Of a DNA stretch of 64,000 nt, positions 62,701 to 64,000 are shown in pieces. Both the position numbers and the translations under genes were made by a program. The stretch's first letter is position 1. Every line of letters starts with the position of its first letter. Source of the stretch: Lepidurus packardi (lineage: Eukaryota; Arthropoda; Branchiopoda; Notostraca; Triopsidae); contig JAKZAN010000005.1 of the NCBI GenBank assembly GCA_023053545.1, forward strand, positions 620,001-684,000. Reading direction: 5' to 3'. The notes under the pieces were generated by a model. It worked only from the letters and a program-made list of their open reading frames with translations, did no database searches and was not told where the DNA came from.

Positions 62701-64000
62701 TTAAGTCAGTAGTTAATGATTTAAGTCAGTAATACATGAATTTAGTCAGTTGTTCATTAATTAAGTCAGTAGTTCATGACTTAAGTCAGTAATTCATGAA
62801 TTAAGTCAGGAGTTCATTAATTTAGTCAATAATTCATGAATTAAGTCAGTAATTCATGAATTATGTCAGTAGTTCATTAGTTTAGTCAGTAATTCATTAA
62901 TTAAGTCAGTAATTAAGTATTTAAGTCAGTAATTCATGAATTAAGTCAGTAATTAATTAATTTAGTCAGTAATTCATTAATTAAGTCATTAGTCATTAGT
63001 TATTTCAGTAATTCATGAATTAAGTCCGTTATACATTAATTAAGTCAGTAATTCATTAATAAAGTCAGTAATTCATGAATTAAGTCAGGAAATCATGAAT
63101 TAAGTCAGTCATCCATGAATTCATATAATTAAGACAGTAATTCATGAACTAAGTCAGTAATTCATGAATTAAGTCAGTAGTTCAAGAATTAAGTCTGTAT
63201 TTCTTGAATTAAGTCAATAATTCATAATTAAGTCAGTAATTCATGAACTAAGACAGTAATTCATGAATTAAGAAAGTAATACATGAATTAAGTCAATAAT
63301 TCATGACGTAAGTCAGTAATTCATTAATTAAGTCAGTAGTTAATTAATTTAGTCAGTAATTCATGAATTATGTCAGTAATTCATTAATTAAGTCAGTAGT
63401 TCATGACTTATCTCAGTAAAACATGAATTAAGTCAGTAATTCATTAATTAAGTCAGTAGTTCATGACTTAAGTCAGTAATTCATGAATTAAGTCAGGAGT
63501 TCATTAATTTAGTCAGTAATTCATGAATTAAGTCAGTAATTCATGAATGAAGTCAGTAATTCATGAATTAAGTGAGTAATTCAGGAATTAAGTCAGTAAT
63601 TCATGAATTAAGTCAGTTATTCATGAACTAAGTCAGTAATTCATGAATTAAGTCAGTAGTTCAAGAATTATGTCTGTATTTCTTGAATTAAGTCAATAAT
63701 TCATAATTAAGTCAATAATTCATGAACTAAGACAGTAATTCATGAATTAAGAAAGTAATACATGAATTAAGTCAATAATTCATGACGTAAGTCAGTAATT
63801 CATTAATTAAGTCAGTAGTTAATTAATTTAGTCAGTAATTCATGAATTATGTCAGTAATTCATTAATTAAGTCAGTAGTTCATGACTTATGTCAGTAAAA
63901 CATGAATTAAGTCAGTAATTCATTAATTAAGTCAGTAGTTCATGACTTAAGTCAGTAATTCATGAATTAAGTCAGGAGTTCATTAATTTAGTCAGTAATT
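59743..64000. repeat. Satellite B, second array (continues past the window)
   Basis: The same 20-bp family as the main array, but more diverged, with frequent private variants (AAGAATTAAGTCTGTATTTC, ATTAAGAAAGTAATAC, CACAAAATCGTGAATT). Near the right edge a block of about 479 bp is duplicated (TTCAAGAATT at 63181 and 63660). No gene is visible. Confidence 0.95.
63181..64000. repeat. About 479-bp higher-order duplication at the right edge
   Basis: The variant string starting TTCAAGAATT at 63181 recurs at 63660, with the same following variants (TCTGTATTTCTTGAA, AATTCATAATTAAG with a missing base, GACGTAAG). The second copy is cut by the window end. Confidence 0.8.

Overview
This window is eukaryotic heterochromatin: two very simple satellite families interleaved with decayed transposable elements. 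I see no host gene, tRNA, rRNA or CRISPR array. The elements (a BEL/Pao LTR retrotransposon, a jockey-like non-LTR family, an RNase H-bearing non-LTR fragment of the I superfamily and a hAT-type non-autonomous DNA element) point to an animal, most probably an insect or other arthropod, because jockey-like elements of this layout are typical there. The species cannot be named from this sequence. A centromere-adjacent or subtelomeric location is a reasonable inference, not an observation.

Layout. 1-3165: left-truncated BEL/Pao element on the minus strand (LTR 2680-3165, primer-binding site, gag, protease and start of pol, with two single-base frameshifts). 3166-3937: 3' end of an RNase H-bearing non-LTR element on the plus strand; its open frame runs right up to the LTR, so the BEL element appears nested in it. 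3938-7333: satellite A, a 10-bp palindromic unit (GGTTTAAACC). 7334-7930: jockey-like copy 1, minus strand, only the ORF2 C-terminus and 3' UTR. 7931-49470: satellite B, a 20-bp unit (ATTCATGAATTAAGTCAGTA) of about 41.5 kb with nested higher-order repeats and one 100-N gap (26773-26872). 49471-54984: jockey-like copy 2, minus strand, near full length, carrying ORF1, endonuclease and reverse transcriptase, but lacking the ORF2 C-terminus and broken by stops and frameshifts. A 775-bp hAT-like element with perfect 8-bp target duplications sits in its endonuclease region. 54985-59742: satellite A again. 59743-64000: satellite B again, running off the window.

How the parts relate. Both jockey-like copies lie exactly at A/B satellite junctions, in the same orientation, and neither has matching flanks. 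Copy 1 keeps the very ORF2 segment that copy 2 has lost. A third A/B junction at about 59743 has no element. No coding region looks fully intact, although the BEL frameshifts both look like one-base homopolymer contractions and could be consensus errors. Satellite B shows repeated segmental duplication at several scales (about 260 bp, 723 bp, 1.56 kb, 2.6 kb, 2.73 kb and 2.8 kb), as expected from unequal exchange or amplification in long tandem arrays.
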